Source: Geomonas paludis
GTDB taxonomy: Bacteria; Desulfobacterota; Desulfuromonadia; Geobacterales; Geobacteraceae
Assembly (NCBI RefSeq): GCF_014193585.1
Contig: NZ_BLXY01000005.1
Span: forward strand, 62,001-126,000
Direction: 5' to 3'
DNA length: 64,000 bases
Shown: one piece after another, positions 61,656 through 64,000 of the stretch
How positions within the stretch are numbered: the stretch's first letter is position 1
Layout of the letters: every line of letters starts with the position of its first letter
Notes under the pieces: generated by a model
Told to the model about the DNA's origin: nothing
Databases searched by the model: none
The model's input: only the letters and a program-made list of their open reading frames with translations
Position numbers and translations under genes: made by a program

Positions 61656-62285
61656 CTACCCCTCCGGGTAGTCGGAAAGGGCGAGGAAGGTCTCCTTCAG
61701 TTCGAAGGAAAAGATGGCGAACATGCGCTCGGCCAGGCGGGCGGTGAGCACCGGCGGGAACAGCGGCACGGCCAGGCGGTAGATCAGGTCCAGCATCCCG
61801 TCGTGGGGGTTCTCCTCCAGGAACAGGGCGCCGTACTGCAGGACCGGCGCAAAGAGGAGCGCCTCCTCCATGACCGCATCGTCCTCGCTGAAGTAGGGAA
61901 GGATCATCTCCAGGGAAAAGCAAAGCCCCGAGCCGCCGGCGTCCTCGGAGATGCTCAACAGCAGCTCATCCTGCGGCGAACCGTACTCGAGCGCCTCGGG
62001 CGAGACGCTGCCGGCCGGGAGCACCATCACCTTGCCGTGCACGGGATCGATGCCGTAAGGGGCGCCGCGGTTGGCCAGGAAGCGCTCCAGCTGCTGGTAC
62101 CCCTTGGTCTGCAGCCTGCCCATGCCGCGGTAGAAGGCGGGGCGGAACAGGTCCCGGTTGGCGATCAGCTCCTCCAGGGGAACGAACTCCTGCTCCGGGG
62201 CCGAAGGCCTGGCACTCCTGTTTTCCGCGTTATTTACCACGAGCCTGAGGTGTGACCTCTTGCGCTCGTCCTTGTCCTTGCTCAC
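61656..62285 (-). CDS. Hypothetical protein, 209 residues
   Basis: The family is not recognised. The N-terminus is basic and Ser/Asn-rich (KDERKRSHLRLVVNN), followed by a soluble alpha/beta body with EFVPLEELIANRDLFRPAFY, a central SPQDELLLSISEDAGG and a hydrophobic C-terminal helix-rich part. No signal peptide or membrane span is clear. The start is GTG 62285, with AGGGGGT six bases upstream. It stands between the cytochrome operon promoter and the terminator of the DUF2318 gene, so it is probably transcribed alone. Codon use matches its neighbours. Confidence 0.75.
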   Translation of the reverse strand: MSKDKDERKRSHLRLVVNNAENRSARPSAPEQEFVPLEELIANRDLFRPAFYRGMGRLQTKGYQQLERFLANRGAPYGIDPVHGKVMVLPAGSVSPEALEYGSPQDELLLSISEDAGGSGLCFSLEMILPYFSEDDAVMEEALLFAPVLQYGALFLEENPHDGMLDLIYRLAVPLFPPVLTARLAERMFAIFSFELKETFLALSDYPEG

Positions 62286-62413
62286 GTGTTACCCCCTGAT
62301 GCTGCCTGCCCTTCTGTAATACACCGCCGGCAAGACGGGTGTCAACCAGCAAAACCCGGCGCCGGGCGACGGCTGGCGCGACGGCCGCCTGCCGGTGCGG
62401 GTAAGGGGGCACG

Positions 62414-62452
62414 AAAAAAACGCCGGTCGCGCGTCCTGGCGCGTACCGGCGT
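62414..62452 (-). terminator. Intrinsic terminator after the DUF2318 gene
   Basis: On the - strand a GC-rich stem built on ACGCCGGT/ACCGGCGT, with an inner GCGC pair, is followed by seven T (62420-62414). It lies 40 bases after the stop of the DUF2318 gene. The other bases of 62286-62492 hold no gene. Confidence 0.85.
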
Positions 62453-62492
62453 CTGTGCGGCTGGTGATGGTTGCGCTCCCAACGGCGCCTGG

Positions 62493-62966
62493 CTAGAAGA
62501 AGCGGGCCCCGGCCTTGAGATCGTTGACCGAGATGGTCACCTTGCCGCCGTCAACCCTGGCGGGAAGGTAGGAGGGGTTGCAGCCGCCGGCCGAGGCCGC
62601 CCCGATCTTGTTGATGGCGAACTTCTGGTTGCAGTTGAGGCAGTTCATCTTCTCCCCCTGCTGCTCATACCCCTTCTTCTCGCGGTAGCAGACGTCGCAG
62701 GCGTCGAAGGCGACGTGCAACTGGCCGTCGCTCCCCTTGACCACGAAGAAGTTGATCTCCTTGCCCGCGTCGGCGAACTTGTAAAAGTGGGCCTTGCCGT
62801 CGCTCACCTTGGCTGTGGGGATGGTGACGCTGCCGGCGACGGCCTTCACCTTCTCGAACTTGCCCATCCCGGGCAGGCTGAAGGCGAAGGCGACGCTGGC
62901 CATGGCGGCCACGACGATGGCGATGAGAAGGAGGGTCCGGAATCCTTTTTTGCTCGACTGAACCAT
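62493..62966 (-). CDS. DUF2318 (Fe-S/metal-binding) exported protein
   Basis: This 157-residue protein has an N-terminal membrane/signal segment (TLLLIAIVVAAMASVAFAF). The DUF2318 block follows: FFVVKGSDGQLHVAFDACDV, CYREKKGYEQQG, MNCLNCNQKF and GGCNPSYLPA. The conserved Cys pairs (ACDVC, CLNC and GGC) suggest metal binding outside the inner membrane; relatives (FtrD-like) take part in iron or copper handling. AAAGGAG precedes the start. The HMA-domain gene lies 69 bases upstream in the same direction, consistent with one metal-related unit. Confidence 0.87.
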   Translation of the reverse strand: MVQSSKKGFRTLLLIAIVVAAMASVAFAFSLPGMGKFEKVKAVAGSVTIPTAKVSDGKAHFYKFADAGKEINFFVVKGSDGQLHVAFDACDVCYREKKGYEQQGEKMNCLNCNQKFAINKIGAASAGGCNPSYLPARVDGGKVTISVNDLKAGARFF

Positions 62967-63035
62967 GTGTTGCTCCTTTTGGGGCCTGACGGGCAGGCTC
63001 TTTGCTGAGTCGCGCCGCGGGGGCGCGAAAACCTT

Positions 63036-63446
63036 CTATTGGGCGCCGCCGCAGCCGCGCTGGCCGCAGCACCCGCCGGGGACGGCCTTCCCCCCGACGT
63101 CCCGGCCGACCACGCTGCGGAACTGCTGCGGGGTGATCACCTGGGCCACCTGGGACTGGAAACCGCTCTTGCGCACAGCCTGGGCGAGTTGGTCCGGCGC
63201 GGTCTGCTTCGAGTCGTATCCGGCAACCACCAGCCCCGACTCCAGGTCCACTTCCGCCGCCGCCACCCCCCTTTGGGACTGCAGCGCGTCGGTGATCTTC
63301 TTGACGCAGCTGCCGCAGGTCATTCCCGAGGTGCGCAGCAGCACCACCTGGTCGGCCGTCGCACCGACCCGCACGTAGAAAGCGAAAACGGCCAGCACGG
63401 CGACTACGACGATGACGAGGGAGATGTTCAGGATCTTGTTTTTCAT
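63036..63446 (-). CDS. Membrane-anchored HMA-domain metal-binding protein
   Basis: The protein has 136 residues. An N-terminal hydrophobic helix (LNISLVIVVVAVLAVFAFYV) anchors a MerP/Atx1-like domain with GMTCGSC (about 41-47), the Cu/Zn/Hg-binding loop. KITDALQSQRGVAAAEVDLE and the GYDSKQ strand complete the domain. The tail GGCCGQRGCGG adds three more Cys. It may pass a metal to the DUF2318 protein encoded next. GGGAG lies seven bases upstream of ATG 63446. The 194 bases between this gene and the histidine kinase stop hold no gene. Confidence 0.87.
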   Translation of the reverse strand: MKNKILNISLVIVVVAVLAVFAFYVRVGATADQVVLLRTSGMTCGSCVKKITDALQSQRGVAAAEVDLESGLVVAGYDSKQTAPDQLAQAVRKSGFQSQVAQVITPQQFRSVVGRDVGGKAVPGGCCGQRGCGGAQ

Positions 63447-63640
63447 GGGCTGCTCCCGATCGGGCGCGACAGGCGCGGGATGCGCCCGGCTGGCCGGACG
63501 CTGCTCGTTTTACAAGGAGCGTGCCACAGCGCCCAAGGGAGCTAACTGCCAGGTATCACTGTGCCGGCCGCGCTGGAGCCCACGGGGCGGACACGCCCCC
63601 TGTGGAATATCCTGCAGGGAGCGTAGGATTTTCCACAACC

Positions 63641-64000
63641 TCACCCCTTGACCGGGAGCAGCACCTTGAAGGTCGCCCCCCTGCCCGGCTCACTCGCCAC
63701 GGTCACGCTGCCGCCGTGCCCCTCCACGATCTTCTTGGTGATCGGGAGTCCCAACCCGGTGCCGCTTCCCTTGGTGGTGAAGAAGGGCTCGAAGATGTGG
63801 GCGACGGCGTCGGCGGCAATCCCGCCCCCCTGGTCGGTGAAGCGGATCTCGACCACCCCCGCCTCCAGGTTGCAGGAAGTCGCCACCCGGACCGTCCCCC
63901 CTTCCGGCGAGGCCTGGATGGCGTTCAGCATGATGTTCAAAAAGGCCTGGCGCAGCTTCTCCGGATCCGCCACCAGCCGCGGCAGGCTGCCGCGGGAAAG
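63641..64000 (-). CDS. Sensor histidine kinase, C-terminal ATPase part (cut by window end)
   Basis: The 119 visible residues run in from the right edge. The HATPase domain has the N box FLNIMLNAIQA, G1 TDQGGGI, F box IFEPFFTTK and G2 GSGTGLGLPITKKI, all intact. The His-phosphoacceptor domain and any sensor part lie outside. The form is that of NtrB/ZraS-like kinases ('FTTK..GTGLGL'). Whether it regulates the metal-related or cytochrome genes cannot be said. Confidence 0.92.
   Translation of the reverse strand, partial: LSRGSLPRLVADPEKLRQAFLNIMLNAIQASPEGGTVRVATSCNLEAGVVEIRFTDQGGGIAADAVAHIFEPFFTTKGSGTGLGLPITKKIVEGHGGSVTVASEPGRGATFKVLLPVKG

Overview
The window looks like a chromosomal segment of a Geobacter/Geomonas-type member of the Desulfuromonadales (Desulfobacterota). 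The basis is high GC (roughly 60-65 % by eye), very haem-rich c-type cytochromes with NHL-propeller lipoproteins, and family content. The genus is inference; there is no rRNA or tRNA gene here to test it.

Region 1 (1-38991, all + strand) is a large surface-polysaccharide cluster. It opens with the tail of a GT2 glycosyltransferase and an ABC-2 exporter whose ATPase carries a Wzt-type C-terminal domain. Next come an FkbM methyltransferase, a GT11 fucosyltransferase and two different sulfotransferases. A complete PAPS-making set follows directly: cysC, cysD, and cysN with a decayed C-terminal kinase domain. After that come a GT2, a GT4 with a long coiled coil, an AT-rich insert (secreted carbohydrate-binding-like protein plus radical SAM protein), a WbsX-GT4 fusion and a 2263-residue polypeptide with six catalytic-type modules. 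The region ends with an acyl-modification block: three tandem AlgJ/AlgX-like SGNH proteins, an AMP-forming acyl ligase, an acyl carrier protein, an MBOAT acyltransferase and a two-SGNH-domain AlgJ-like protein. A last GT2-coil-GT2-GT4 fusion precedes a bidirectional terminator. The set predicts an ABC-exported glycan that is fucosylated, sulfated, methylated and O-acylated. Many genes overlap by 1-17 nt, so translational coupling is likely.

Region 2 (39-47 kb) holds a secreted collagen-like protein and an S53 (sedolisin) protease on the - strand. On the + strand are a DUF3108 protein, a membrane TPR protein and a lipoprotein with two copies of one domain. The intergenic gaps carry a tandem 124-bp repeat, a long 'ggataaa' inverted repeat and a REP-like 'ccctctccc' inverted repeat.

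Region 3 (47-61.4 kb, - strand) is an extracellular-electron-transfer type cluster. Its probable operon reads 61381 to 53205: a 13-15 haem cytochrome, an NHL lipoprotein, a pentahaem lipoprotein, an outer-membrane beta-barrel, a second NHL lipoprotein and a 10-12 haem cytochrome. Beyond it lie a tetrahaem cytochrome and a 20-haem cytochrome that is an in-register duplication of a decahaem unit. Together they could form a porin-cytochrome conduit with its partners.

Region 4 (61.6-64 kb, - strand) holds an unrecognised 209-residue protein, a DUF2318 protein, a membrane-anchored HMA metal-binding protein and the C-terminal end of a sensor histidine kinase cut by the window edge.
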